This document shows positions 1 to 12,075 of a stretch of DNA of 64,000 nt, one piece after another (positions within the stretch are counted from its first letter, which is position 1; the number at the start of each line of letters is the position of its first letter). The stretch lies in contig JAQYUZ010000005.1 in the NCBI GenBank assembly GCA_033819885.1, positions 248,001 through 312,000 on the forward strand, in the 5' to 3' direction. Under the pieces are notes generated by a model. The model had not been told where the DNA came from. It saw only the letters and a list, made by a program, of their open reading frames with translations, and searched no databases. Source of the DNA: Microbotryomycetes sp. JL201. Taxonomy: Eukaryota; Basidiomycota; Microbotryomycetes. The translations under genes and the position numbers were made by a program.

Positions 1-329
1 CGACCGATTGCCGGTTACGACCTGATCAGCATGCGTTCGAAAAGGGTAATTTTGAGCATGCCAATACCCTCAAGTCTGAGCTCGAAGAACACCAGAGGGC
101 GACGCGCAGGTTGCGCGAAGCTGGCAAGCTGCCGCCTCACAAGCCGCGATGGTTCAAGAGATCCAAGGACGAAGACACTGGCGAAGGATTTTGGGAACCA
201 AGCAAGACGCAGGATGGCTTGGTCGAATACTGGGAGGAGCGATTGAGGGTTGGCCAGAAACGGTTGCAGGAGGGCAAGACGGATGAGAGTTGGAAAGACG
301 TCGACCCCATTTTTGGCGATTTCCAGTGA
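1..329 (+). CDS. Oxysterol-binding protein homologue (Osh family), C-terminal end only
   Basis: Frame 3 is open from the window edge to TGA at 327-329 and encodes the last ~108 residues of an OSBP-related lipid-transfer protein. The start reads TDCRLRPDQHAFEKGNF, which matches the family's 'D.RLRPD...E.G..' block near the end of the sterol-binding domain. It is followed by a basic helix (EEHQRATRRLRE) and the usual KPRWF motif with a charged tail. Family role: non-vesicular transfer of sterol or PI4P at membrane contact sites. The N-terminal PH domain, FFAT motif and most of the ligand-binding domain lie outside the window, so the subtype cannot be given. It converges on RIC8, with about 140 bp between the stops. 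Confidence 0.85.
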   Translation, partial: TDCRLRPDQHAFEKGNFEHANTLKSELEEHQRATRRLREAGKLPPHKPRWFKRSKDEDTGEGFWEPSKTQDGLVEYWEERLRVGQKRLQEGKTDESWKDVDPIFGDFQ

Positions 330-470
330 TTTGTAGGCCCGATATTCTGTGCATAGGGGCACGACGTTCTGCGCATGTATGGGCGACTGTTGTGTATATT
401 TCACCCCGACTGATGTCAATGTACGACTATTTAACTAAGTGACCAGCACTGGGTACAGAGGAAGAAGGGT

Positions 471-3086
471 CTATACGGCTTTGGCGGCTTTTTTGGCCTT
501 GTACTGGGCCAACTCTTGCTGGACCTGCCTCTCAGTCTCTTCGTCTTCGCGGTCCAGCCTCGATTTCTCCGCATCGAGGTCCGCCTTGGTGCTTTCCAGC
601 TTGCCCTCTTGTTTCGCCTTGTCAACCGGATTCTCCAACGTTGAAACAACGCCAGTCCGGTTCATCCTGTCAAACAAGACATAGAGCTTTTCTGCTTCAC
701 GTTCTTTTTCTTCATCCGTCATGTGAGCAAGTTCGTCCCTGGACGAAGGGTTATCGTACGCTCCCGTGATGGGATTGATGGGTTTCGGAGGGCTCGAAAG
801 GTCCGCAGCCGATGTCTGTCTAGATCTCGAATCACTTTGTGTCGGCGTCGTAGTCGATGAACTTGCACGCTCGTCTGGCGGCGGTGGCGGAATGAGTTCG
901 CCTCGGTTCTGCAACAGACCTGCCGCGTTGCCGTAACCGATTTGCTGAGACAATCTCTCCGGGTCGCGTTCGCACAAGTTGTAGATAACTTCGGCTGCAC
1001 CGTATGCAGAGTTGGATAACATGATGGACGACGTCAAGCGTATCAAATGGCCAATCAAATCTGGCCGCCGGTCAAGCGGTATCGAGCGGTCACTGCATAG
1101 CCCACCCACGTTAGTTGAACTGCGCCAAGTTTGTCTGTATCCTGACAACTCACATGTCAATCGGAAGCAGAGCCTCTTTGAGCAAAAAAGCTGGCTCTGC
1201 CAGCAGAGTCACCTTGCGCAAGAGCAACAAGACGGGCGACAAGATCTCTTCGACCTTGCTTGTCTCGTCTCGCGGGATCAGATCATCAGGGGCATAAGGT
1301 GGCTCGCCAACTTCGTCCTTAGACAGCTGACTCGATTCAGGTCTCGCGTATGCCGGAAACCATGCTTCGCATATGACGTGCAAGATCTGGATGAGCCTGG
1401 CAAGTAGTGGCGGCGCTTGAGGTAGACCGGACCGACGCGGAACAACAGTAAAGTCAATCGCATCCTCGCTGCCGGGTACTGGTTGCATCCAGCTGTGATC
1501 AAATCCGTCCAACTCTTCGACCTCGACGGGGAAATTCAGGAGCGAGTTGATGGCTGATCTCAGAAGTGGCGAAAGATCTTTCGGATCGTCACCAATATTG
1601 AGCAAGCAGCACAAGTGCAGATACGGCTTGAACAATGGTAACAGAGGTCGGACTTGCGACAATGACAGTGCGCCGGCCTCACGTGCGACCGACTCGTCCT
1701 TGTCTTCTGCTGTTGAAACCCCACATGCCATTGTTCGAGGCGCCGGCGAAGCAGGTCGGCCGGTTGAGCCTTTCACGGCGTCGACGAGCTTTTTGGCCGT
1801 GGAGATGAATGGTTTGTTGCCGTCCGACTTGTCCTCGTTGCCGCTACGCGCATCTGGCGGCGGTCCATCGAAGGATTCTCTTGTCGGCGACGTGACCTTG
1901 TGGGACGCTTCACCGCTGGGTCCATTTCCACTCTTTGCAGAGAGCCCGCTCAGTATCCGCTTGAGTCTAGGACGAGAATTCTTCGAAGATGGCGTCGAGT
2001 CTGAGCTCTCTGTAGTTGCTTCGCTTGTATGACTTTGCCTCTGTGCGGTTGTGTCTTTCTGGCCCTGTACCGGAGTGGCAGAAGAGGTGGCATGCCGCGT
2101 GAATTGTAGCATCAGGTTGTAGGCCATCTTCAAGTGCTCCTTCAAAGTGTCTGAATGCGTTGGCGTCGCTCCTTTTGAAAGCGTTGCCGCCTGCGCCTTG
2201 TCGTTGAGCGTGTTGATGTACCGAATAGCATACTGCACATGGTCTCTCAGTCTCCTGCGTTTGGTACGTGTCGAAGATGGATGCTCACTTCTCGCATGTT
2301 TGCAATTGTGACGCTGTCGGATATAATGACAGGTACGAGCTTGCTCGGCCTGCTCGTCAGCAAGAACAGCAGTCTGCCGCCGAGAAAGCCAGTCTCTCTT
2401 GATCTTAGCATGCGAGACATGCCCTTGAGGCACATGTAGCCTTGTTCGTCGTCGAGCACGTCTGGCCAGTCTTCTCGCGCTTGAGGGTGCAGCATCAATG
2501 CGTTGCACAAACACCTGAGCAGTTCGAGCTCGTGCGGCAAGAGGGAGCATTCGTCGAGCCCGTCCACGCCATTCTCCTGCCGCTCTCGCACTTCATCTTC
2601 ATTGTCATCTTCTGTTGCAGGGGGCAGAAGCACTGCAGAAGTGCGTTTCGCGGTTCGATTGTCTTTGCCATCTTGAGCCTGGCCGAGCCTGAGCAGGCCG
2701 CCATGCACCGCCAGTAGGCGCAAGCTATCGCCTGTCGCGAGACCTTCAGATCCGTTTGGGTCTCTGCCGAGTAGTTTGAGCAACAATGGCACGAGAGACG
2801 GTGCGCTCGGAGCGTGGCTGATTGCTGCGAGCGCGACCGAAATCATGGCGCGCCTCTCGTCAGCGCTGGGCTGCATGCCAGCGGCCAAGGCTGATGTTCG
2901 AACAACAGCAGAACGGTCAGTCCACCGAGCTCTTCACATCAGCTTGTGTGTGGTTCGCGTAGCCGAGAACAATGAAATGACGCACGGACCTTTCACGGCG
3001 GACGCGACGGTTTGTTGCCCAGCAGGCGCCGCCACATCGTCGAAACTCAGTTCAAGAAAGCTGTGCCACGGTGACGACAGCGACAT
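471..3086 (-). CDS. RIC8: RIC8/synembryn, chaperone and guanine exchange factor for G-alpha
   Basis: RIC8 folds nascent G-alpha subunits and stimulates their nucleotide exchange in the cytosol. Exon 1 starts at ATG 3086 (MSLSSPWHSFLEL) and splices near 2993/2890 to an armadillo-type helical exon (LAAGMQPSADERR onward, to ~2250). A long middle exon (~2225-1165) and a final exon (~1115-471) follow. Recognisable family signatures are GYMCLKGMSRML, PLFKPYLHLCCLLNIGDDP, the late QIGYGNAAGLL, and INPITGAYDNP just after it. The middle exon contains a Ser/Pro/Lys-rich low-complexity segment (about 1700-2130) between helical halves, making the protein longer than animal Ric-8 (I estimate ~800 residues against ~530). 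The C-terminus is an acidic/charged coiled coil ending KAKKAAKAV. The gene lies downstream of the NADPH oxidase on the same strand. RIC8 is absent from Saccharomyces, which fits a filamentous or basidiomycete host. Confidence 0.87.
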
Positions 3087-3486
3087 GAGGCTGTGGCAAG
3101 TGTAAGAGGAGAGTAAGAGTCCTGCTGAACCCGAGCGCTCAAGATCGACAACTGGCACGTGACCTGTCATACATAAATTGACTGAACCTCGGTCACACTT
3201 CGGTCAGACAGGAAAAAGGATAACCCTTTTGCTCGACCCTTCAAGTCGGGTCATACGCAGATCCTGTTCACCGCGAAACAGCGAAACGGACCGCACCAGC
3301 CCGCCAGCACTGTTACAGCCGAGGGTTCATGCCAAGAAACAAATACGATTGCATGGTCACAGCAAGAGAATTGATCGCCACCAGCAATGATGAAGCGCAC
3401 GTCAAAACATTGGACTAAGCCAGCCTACAAACGAGAAATTGGCGAATCAAACCCGTCACTGGATGTCGTGGCAACGTGCGTGAGCC
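3087..3486. promoter_or_regulatory. RIC8 upstream region with CACGTGAC box
   Basis: About 400 bp separate the NADPH oxidase stop from the RIC8 start. No gene is evident here. CACGTGAC at 3156-3163 lies ~70 bp upstream of the RIC8 ATG. The same E-box-like word recurs in other promoters of this window. Function is inferred, not shown. Confidence 0.4.
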
Positions 3487-5885
3487 TCAAGCATAATAGA
3501 GCGTATCGGCAGATAATCTTACAAAATGCTCTTTACGGAACGCGAATCTGACAGCCGGGGTCGACGCATCGACGCACGCAACCTTGAGGGTTTTCGCCAA
3601 TTCGTTGGGACCGCAGTAGAACACTGAATGGCCTGGTCAGCCTGAGACAACGATGAAGAGAGAGATCGGAATCAACTCGCCCCCAACATTTGTCTTCACA
3701 GAAGCTTCACGTCCGGGCAGGTATTCGCCTGTTTCAACTTGGCGCGCCAATGTGGTCAAGATGCTCGGAAAGTTTGGACGGCCAAAGCGCGTGCGAGATT
3801 TCAGATGCGTCAAGGGATCCGACGCGGCCGCAGAGCTTTCTGTATCCAAGCTTATAAGCTTTCGACAAGTTTTCCCAAAATTTCGCAACTTGCCGTGAAC
3901 CGCAATGTTCGCCAGCGTGTCCTGGTCGACAGGTTGAGTCAAGTACATGTTGATCCGAAGGAAGACTGGGTCTGTCTGGATCTGCAGGGCTGTGAGTGCA
4001 CAGAACTGCTCGTCAATATGCGTTGCGTCGTACTTGCTCGAGATTCTCCAAAAGGCTCTGAAACCAGCCAAAGTGCTCCACCTCCCGCGTGCACCAGATG
4101 AAATGCAGGCGTCTGAGGAACCCGAGCTTGCCTTGCTGTTGCATATGCCTGCGAACGCAACCGTCAGGCTGAAAGTCTAGCAAAAGCGATGCAACGGACC
4201 AAATGTTCTTCAAAATTGACGCGAAAGGTGTCACGCCAATGCCAGTACCGATCAGCAAGGCGACTATGCGCACGTCTTATCGTCAGAATCACAAAGCTTC
4301 CTTTCCAACGCGGCGTCAGCTAACCCTCGAATTTGAATACATCTTCCGCAGGCGCGCCATATGGTCCGTCAACCCTGATAGATGGCAGACAGTCTTTACC
4401 GATTAGGAGAGAACCAATATCGACGAAAGAATGCAAGTCGCGCTTCTCGGATGACTTGGAGAATGAGGGTTGAACGGCAAAGCGCTGATTGCAGCCGAGT
4501 ATACGTCCAAGATCCCTAAAAATCCGCTTAGCAATTGAGGAGCCGCAAAACTTTCAAGTCTTCCTCACTTCGTCCAGTCTCCCACCTGGCGAATGTGTAC
4601 GGCAACAAAAGCATCGTCCGGAGCGGAGGAGATCGTGAAAGGGTGCCACTGCCATCTGCTGATCTCTGGCACGTTGATGAACAGCCATTGGCCTGCTTTG
4701 TAACGCAGAGATGGCTTCGAGAAGCGAAGCTCGATAACGCCAGAGTGGTGCATCAAAACGCGGATTAGGGCCGTTCGGCGGCGACCGCGGACCTGTACAA
4801 AGTTTCGTCTCTCATCGTCGTCGCGCAGAATGTGAAACGAAATACAACCTGGCCTCACCTCGCGAATGATACGCTCGATGACGTAAGCTATACCTCCCCA
4901 GATTGTCCAGGTCCAAGAGTTGTACCCAAGGCAACGAACTGGCTGGGATGGCAATGCTCCACGGACGAAGCAACCAGCTGAGCAGGTACAAATGCGACTC
5001 AGTCGGACATTAGTGTCTCGTATGAAGCAATAAACACTCACTTGCATGTGTGTACAGGCAGAGCAAGAACAGGATGAACTAGAGCAGAAGCGTCAGCTGC
5101 TCAAAATGCTGACGCATTGCGAAGACTGACCAGGTGATGCGTGTACAAGAATGTTTCGAAAGCCTGCTTTCTGATTCGCCGGTGTGCTGTCGTATACATT
5201 AAAAACATGATCAAAAGCATCATATGGCCTGTAAATCCCCCTGGCTGGGTGTACATGATTGCCCATGCCGTTTCTTTGCGGATCTGCGTCAGCTCTACGT
5301 TGAACATGTTGACATCTGCTGCGAGTCAGCGGACAGGGTCAAAGGTGTTCTCACGTATCTCACCCTTACAATGTGAAGTCGTGTGCACAATCGACCAAAA
5401 CAGCAGGCTGTATGCCACTTGACGATGTGTCCACAAGTTTTCGTCGAGCGGCACAACTGCGGCCAACAAAGGGCGGAACACGCTGACAATATTGCGCAAG
5501 ACTGCATGGAGCATGATGAATCCGTCAGTCTCCTGACACGCTATCTGATCAACGTACTCGGCAAAACAAGGAGAAGGCCATCAATGCCGAGACAGAGGCC
5601 AGCTCCGCGACTGATCCAGACAGAATAGCGAAGCGTGTTGAGCCCTGCCAAACGGGCGTCCTGCGCCTTCATCGCACCAAAAGTCAGCACCTGAGGGGCA
5701 CATGGACTGCAGGTGACTTGCCTGCTTGATCCATCCGTAAACGAAGATGCCCATGTGGCCAAAGTAGAACCTGACAGGCAAAATTAAGCGTCAAGCAGCT
5801 CGGCATGCATGAATGTGCTTTACAGGATGTTCCAAACAAGTCTGCGTCCCGTCAGCTGCTCGCAAACCACGTTCTTCAGGCTCAT
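3487..5885 (-). CDS. NADPH oxidase (Nox, gp91phox-like flavocytochrome)
   Basis: Membrane enzyme that passes electrons from NADPH through FAD and two hemes to O2, making superoxide for fungal differentiation signals. It is spread over about seven exons. The N-terminus is MSLKNVVCEQLTGRRLVWN (ATG 5885). Next come DARLAGLNTLRYSVWISRG, the heme-ligand helix with HRQVAYSLLFWSIVHTTSH, PGGFTGHMMLLIMFLMYTT followed by FETFLYTHHL, the FAD motif HPFTISSAPDD, the NADPH motif GTGIGVTPFASILKNIW, and CTREVEHFGWFQSLLE. The tail is FYCGPNELAKTL...RKEHF. No EF-hand segment is seen, so it is a NoxA/NoxB rather than a NoxC type; I cannot separate A from B. Most family members end at the KEHF position. Here the frame runs on 11 more codons (VRLSADTLYYA) to TGA at 3487. 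The reading frame also stays open upstream of the chosen ATG, but that stretch does not look Nox-like. Confidence 0.9.
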
Positions 5886-6406
5886 CTTTGCTCGTGCCAC
5901 CGTTCTCGCTCGCGAGTGGATGCGAGGGCTATTTTGATGCAGAGAGAAACGACGAAAGGCACAGCCGGGATGTGCCTGAGCCGGTGGCAGGCTCTGCGAG
6001 ACTAGGTCGATGAAGCAGAGAAAAGGAGCGGCGGGAAGATATGGCAAGGCGACTCTGCTGCATACATTGAGCTCACAAGATGCTTTCGCATATGGCTGGC
6101 GCACAGCTGGTGAAACACGAAAACGATGAACATGAAATTGCAAAACGTGGAGCTTAGCTTGACGCCGTCTTTTATTTTACCCGAGACAACCTGCAGACCA
6201 CAAATTCACACGAATGAAGATTATGCAGACTGCCTCTGGACCGGGGGCAGAGGAATGGGTATGAGAAGCAATCATTGCGAATAAAGGTCTGTGAGACTGC
6301 AATCAGTCGTCGTCGATACGCTGTTGGCGTGGAGCCCGACGAGGAGCAGCAGTTCTCAGGATGTGTTGGTGAGCCGCGTCAATGGCGGACGGTGTGCCAG
6401 TCAGAG
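5886..6406. other. Intergenic, presumed NADPH oxidase promoter
   Basis: About 520 bp between the vigilin stop and the NADPH oxidase start, both minus strand. Open frames here are short and look non-coding. I see no RNA gene or repeat. Confidence 0.4.
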
Positions 6407-9400
6407 TCAGTTCTTGTCACGGGGAGAACGGTAGTCAGCTCTCGAACGGATCAACAATCCGGCAGCGAGCTCACGATTGGCGTCGCGCTTGCCAACGACC
6501 TCCACCTCGACACCGTAAGAGCGGAGTTGGTCAAGGCCAGAGCCGCCGCGACCAACGATGCGGGGCACTACGAAGAGTATAAAAAGGTCAACTTTCGCAA
6601 TGCGCGGCTGCTGTTATCAAAGCTTACTGATTGACCGCGGCACTGTGACCCATGCGCAGTGCGTAGCAGATTCTGCCAGTTCGAGAGCCTTCTGGATGTC
6701 TTTGGCAACGCGCTCGGCGTCCTCTTGCGAGGCAGACTCGATGACCCATGGGACTTGCTCGTCGTCACCGTAATCGCTGTCTTCTTGCAACGATACGAGC
6801 TCAAAGGACACGGCTTCGGAACCTTCAGCAGCGTCGTCATCCACTCGGCCGGCTCCCATTGGCACAGAAGGCTTCTTCGCCCTGTTGCTAGGTGGCGTGG
6901 CGCCTTTGTGCGTCACGCGCGTGCCCGAAGGTAGGGATCGGAAGAAGCGGCCGCCCTGAGCGACCTTCGCATGGTGCTTCTTGGGCACCATAACAGTCTG
7001 CGAAGCTGCAGGGGTAGCCGGTCGGCTGGACTGCAACAAAGACGGCAAAGTAAATCCCTGACTGATTGGTCCTCTTGTCATGAACTCACGGCAAGACCTC
7101 GCGCACATGCCACGGCAGCGTCACGAGGGCCAATAATCTTGATGACGTCTTCGGCGCGAGCGTCTTTGAGCTCGTCTGCGTTCTCAAGCTCGCCGGCCTC
7201 GGCGTACTCATTCCATGAGGGCATGACAATTCTGACACCATGCTTGCGCTGCAGCTCCTGAATGCCAGAGGCACCCTTGCCAATAATGCTGGCGTGTTGA
7301 GACTTCGGTACACCGACGCCGTAAACAATGCGCGACTTGAGTGAATCAATCTCTTGCTCGAGTGCCGCGCGAATCTTTTCGGCGACTGCCTTCGGAGCAG
7401 TGATGGTGACTTCTTCATTGTCTTCGCCTTGACGAGGGAATCGAACTGTGTTGCCCGACTGACGACCGTCCGTGGGACCGCCGGCCTTTGCAATCAATTC
7501 TCGAACTGTCGGCAAATTACTTAGAATCGACGCGTACTCACTCGCCAAGGAGACCTGACTTACTGCTGGAACCACCAGCGCCAATCAAAGTGGTGTGGTA
7601 CTCTTTCGGAATCTGCATGGTGAATCGCGCCTCGTCGTCGACTTCCTTGGCAATCGCTTGGATCGCCTGCTTGGCCTTCTTGATCGAGTCTTTCGTGCCC
7701 TTCAACGTGACTGTCGCCGTCTCATCTCCCTCTTGGTCGAGATCCACAGACTGCACGCCAGAATCGTCCCGGATCTGGTTGATCGAGGCACCGGCCTTGC
7801 CGAGGATGCGAGGCAGAGCTTTCTTCGAGACAGTGAACGTGGTTGTGTTGCCATGCTCTTGCTCGTATGCGATCAACGCAACAAGTTCGGCCTTCGCAGC
7901 ATCTGCGCCCTTCTTCGGGCCACGAATTACGATTTCGTTAGAGTTGGCAGATGGCGCATCATCATCATCGTCTCCGCCACGCTTGTCGCGAGGAAAGTTG
8001 ACACGGCACTCGTACTTGTCTTCGAGGCGCTTCAGGTACGCTCCTTGCTTGCCGATGAGAGATCCTCGGTCTAGGCTTGTCGGCAGGGGAATCGTCAGAG
8101 TCACCTCGTCGGCCTGTCACGAAGAAAGGTCAGCAATTCATTGTATTTCTTCAAGAGAAGCAAAAGCCCACCAATCGCGCAACCTGAGCTTGGATTCGCT
8201 TCTGAGCTTCCTCGGCATTCTCCTTGCGACCTTTGATCGTGACCCGACTCTTAGTCGATGTCGGCTTCTTCTTGGTACCGCCTGCGGCAGTGGCAGCGCT
8301 TTGCTCTTCAAAATCGACCCGAACGCCAAGATCATCGCGCAGCTTGCTAATGCCGGCACCAGCACGGCCAACGACGTGTCGCACGTGCACGGTATCAATA
8401 TCAAACTCGATGATGTGCGAATTCACAATCTCTTCGTTCTTGGCATCCTCTGCAATCTTTTGAATCGCAGTCTTGACGCGGGCTACCTCCTCCGAAGGAC
8501 CGCGGATGATCACCGAGTCGTCTTCTTTGCCGCTTGCCTTTGAATCGGCAGAGCCGCGAGCCTTGGACCCAAAAATGACATTCACGAGCTTTTCCTCGCC
8601 AATGACAGCGTTTAAAGTCGTACCACCTTGACCAATGATGTTGCGGTGCAACTGAGCAGGGATCGACAGAGTCTCGGTCTTGATGTCGGCGGCGTCTTTT
8701 GCCATGGTCAAAATCTCTTCGCGAACCTCTGCGGAGAACCGGTTAGTGGTAAGGGAATTGCAGCGTACAGAGCTAATCTCACCTTGAAGAATCTGCTGAG
8801 CACCGCCTTCGCCAACGTAAACGAGCAAGACATCGTTGCGGTCCTCGCCTTCAGGCGGAAAGATGATCTCGACGTCCTTCTTTTCGAAATTACGAATGTT
8901 CTGACCCTTCTTCCCGATGAGGTGACGATGGACAAGACTGTCGACGTCGACGACGGTGAAATTTACCGGGGGCAGTTTGCGCACGATGGCGATGATGGCT
9001 TGGCGAGCGCCTGCAATGTTGCTTGACGAGTCCTTGCCGACGATCTCAATCAAGGGCGTTCCCGCGTCGATGGCAGATTGCCTCGGCAGGTACACGTTGA
9101 CGTTGTTTTCTTCTGCAAGCTGCCGGAATTTGCCCTTGACGAGAACGTACCGCGTGATCCAGCCAGCGTACGTCTTGCGATCGTGATTGCCGGCATGAGC
9201 AGTCATCAGATCGAGAGTGTCGATAGGCGTAGCGTTTGCCTTCTCCATAACGCTTGCAAACGCCTTGATGATGCCGTCTTGCGTGCCGCGGATCGTAACA
9301 TTCTCGCTGGGATCGCTGATCGGGGGCACCTCAACGGAGCAGCCGGTAGCTTCAAGAATTTCTTCCGCGTGGGTGCCAATCAGGAAGCGGTGCTGGCGCT

Positions 9401-10836
9401 TATTGACACCGATTGAAGCAGTCTTGGTAGTACGTTTCTGCACCAATAGTTTAAGTTGAGAGCAACGCGCCCTGCAGACACAGCACTCACCAGCTCCGCA
9501 ACCTCATTCTCGATGGCGTGAATGACGCGAGCGACAGCCTCGCGCTCTCCGGAGACGGTGACGGCCTTATCACCCTGCTTGTCCTCATGTTCGTCGCCAT
9601 GAGCTGAAACGCCTCGCTTCTCGTATGCGCGCGGTATGAAGACATTGACGCTCTCACTCGCGCCAGCACCTTCAATCAAAGCATTGATGCGAGCGTTTTT
9701 GGCGCCGCTCAGCAAAGACCAGAACTCCTTCGGAATCGAATCGAGCTTAGTCTGAACTTTCGAAATACGCTCATTGACGACGGCGAGAATCTTTTGGCGG
9801 GCAGCAGCGACAGCCGTCGAATCGCCAGAGATGGTGATAGTGATTTTGGGTCCCTCCTGCAATTCTGCCGAACCGTCGAGCTGCGGAGTGCTGGTGCCGT
9901 CCTCGGCCTCTTCACGAGCCGGCAGTTGCACATTTGCTCCAGTTGAGTCTTGGATCGACTTGAGCATGCGGCCTGCGAGATGTCAGATCCAGTGATCTGC
10001 ATGTTACTGACTCTGCACTCACCCTTTGCGCCGACAATGACTCCGCGAAGTGCGGCAGGAACATCAACCGTCGTGGAAACCTTCTTAGCGAGACGTGCCA
10101 TGAGGTCGCGCTTGACCTTGGCAATTTCGGCATCTCCATTGGCAATCTTGCTTTTGATGATGAACGTCGTCAAGTTCTTCGATGAGCTCGCCTCGACTGT
10201 CACATTCGGGTTGCGCTTCATTAACAGCTTGAGAACCTCAGCGAGCGTCGTTGGCTCTTGTTGACGTTCATTGGAAAACGTGCCCCGCTGGCGCTGGCCG
10301 TTTTGCTGGCCTCCCGGAGCTTGAATATGAATGTCGGCCGTGGCGAGCTGGAACGAGTCGGTCGCGACGGCCGGACGAGCAGCGTAGGCCTGATCGCTCG
10401 AGGGTGTGTCGGGACGTGATCCAACGGCAGGCACGACTGGCGTGCCAACGGCGGCAGATGAACGCAAGCGTTGGGCAGCATTCGAGCCGGCCGCGCCCCA
10501 CAAGGAAGAGCCGCCAACGGCCTTAGAGCCCTGAGTGGCGGAGCCCAAGCTCGGGAATGCGTCTTCGTCTTGAACGTTGAGAGGCTTCGACGCGTTGCGG
10601 CTTGCCTTTGTTGCCGGGGATGCCGCGGTAGCGCCATCGAGTTGCGCCGGCGGGAACGGGTCTTGCGTCGCGAGCTGAGGCGGAAAGGGATCCTCGGTCA
10701 GCACCTGCGTCTTTTGTTCGTGCTGCTGCTGCAACCACTCGGCGGCAGAGAGGCCAGCGGGCGGGACAGAGGCAGATGTCGACGTGGTCGCGTGGCCGCC
10801 GCCGAGCGCAGGAAAGTCACTTTGAGACGAAGACAT
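6407..10836 (-). CDS. SCP160: Vigilin/Scp160-type multi-KH RNA-binding protein
   Basis: Large ER/ribosome-associated RNA-binding protein of about 1,300 residues in roughly eight exons. It starts at ATG 10836 (MSSSQSDFPALGG) with a Gln/Pro/Ala-rich disordered head of ~180 residues, followed by KH modules in series. Their GxxG or degenerate loops are visible as VGAKG, LIEGAGAS, LIGTHAEE, LIGKKGQNI, IIGQGGTTL, VVGRAGAGI, LIGKQGAYL, ILGKAGASI, LIGAGGSS, IIGKGASGI and, in the last exon, IVGRGGSGL. The last intron (~6586-6644) joins VPRSI to MPRIVGRGG, and the frame ends at TGA 6407-6409 after DYRSPRDKN. As is usual for vigilin, some KH loops are degenerate (GTHAE, GAGAS). Known roles in the family are polysome association, mRNA localisation and chromosome ploidy maintenance. 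Long antisense open frames over this gene are codon shadows. Confidence 0.92.
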
Positions 10837-11179
10837 GACGGTAAACGGTGATCAAGTGTGGATGGATCCGAACGTATCGCAACTTGATGTGTGCACAGTG
10901 CCTGAGCGCTTCGATGGTCGAGCGTTGAGCGACACGACACGGCACGCAGACAGGCAAGGGGGGAAGTGACCGGTAACAGGGGACCAGACGGTGAAGTAGA
11001 AAAGAGTGTGTCGGCGAGACGTGCAAGCGAAGTGCGTTGCGCAAGAGAGGAGAGCTGGTCGACTGACTCAACTGTGCGCAAGCACCCCTGCGCAGCAGCT
11101 AAATAGTTTCATATTTTTGACCCACGCTCGTCTATGTGTACAACAACAAGCACAAGCGACAACCCAGTGATGGAGAATA
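10837..11179. other. Intergenic, presumed vigilin promoter and 5' UTR
   Basis: About 340 bp between the DUF2439 gene stop and the vigilin start. Nothing gene-like was seen. It is G+C-rich next to the vigilin start, with a more A/T-rich patch near 11100-11125. Confidence 0.35.
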
Positions 11180-12075
11180 TCACTGAAGCTCCTGCTTTAC
11201 TGCAGCAGGGCGTGGCGGCTTGAAGCCAGAAACAGAAGCTCTACTCGGCTGTCCCAACATACTATCGGCGCGGCGAACCTCTGTAGCTGAGGGCGCTACT
11301 GAAGCAGCTCGAGCCTGTTTCGGAGCGCCCGCGCCTTGCTTTTGGGCTTGGCTTGTGCTATTTGCGATTGCTGGGCGGGCATAAACCAGATCTCGCGACC
11401 TGGATCCGACGACGGCGCGTTCTTTGCCGCCTGCATATGATTTTGGTGGAGCGACACCCAACCCCTGGTATGGCTTGACGGTACGTGCTGATGCGGAAGA
11501 TAATGACCCAACCGTATTGCTCCTGTTGGCGAGTGGCGTCGACAATCTGTCGTCGCTGGCTGACGCCCAAGCTTTGACATTCTCATGAGCCTTGACCTTT
11601 GCTTCTCTCGTTGCTCTAGAGACATCTTCGACATTCTGTAGCCGGCCCATACAACATAGAGAGATGTTTAATCATAGCCGATGAGCGCTTAGAAGCGACT
11701 TACAGTAGACCCAGTCCACACGACGGCTCCCACTTGGACTAAGAACTTATTGTCCATGTCAATGTCGCCCTCGAGCTCGAATTCGTCCGCGAACTTTGCC
11801 TGCAGGCCGCCTGCGTTCCTCGGCGCGTCCACAAACGTCTCCGCGAGCACGGCGCCATCTGTTGCGCTCATGAGATAAGCTTTGGAGTTATAGTGATGGT
11901 GTCTGAGATAGCCATCCTGCCATTTCTTCTCTGCAAGGGGAATTTGAGCAGAGAGGGAATGCGTTTAGTCACGTGAGTCCAGTGTCTGGATACTGCAAGC
12001 TCAGAACTGACGCTTCTGATGGATCTGATTCGTAAACAGGCACTCGTAGCGCTTGACTGCGTACGTATCCGGCAT
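11180..12075 (-). CDS. DUF2439 protein (ZGRF1/Mte1/Dbl2-like recombination factor)
   Basis: I assembled three exons whose phases agree. Exon 1 starts at ATG 12075 (MPDTYAVKRYECLFTNQI) and stops at a GTCAGT donor near 12013. Exon 2 (~11930-11700) gives KKWQDGYLRHHHYNSKAYL and then a segment ending VQVGAVVWTGST. Exon 3 (~11638-11180) starts NVEDVSRATREAKVKA and runs into a Ser/Ala/Pro-rich tail ending KQELQ. The 'YECLFTNQ..QKKKWQDGYL..H.YN..AYL' pattern is the DUF2439 signature. It is found at the N-terminus of human ZGRF1 and in yeast Mte1 and fission-yeast Dbl2, which act with the Mph1/FANCM-type helicase at recombination intermediates. No helicase domain is attached here, so it matches the short Mte1/Dbl2 form. 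About 250 residues. TCACGTGA (11969-11976) lies within intron 1. Confidence 0.78.

Noticed and set aside
1547-2032. 161-codon plus-strand frame
   Set aside because: Antisense to the low-complexity exon of RIC8; a shadow of its Ser/Pro/Lys codons.
7488-8543. 351-codon open frame on the plus strand
   Set aside because: It lies antisense to KH-domain exons of vigilin, whose motifs are clear on the minus strand. Its composition (Ser/Arg/Leu-rich) is that of a codon shadow.
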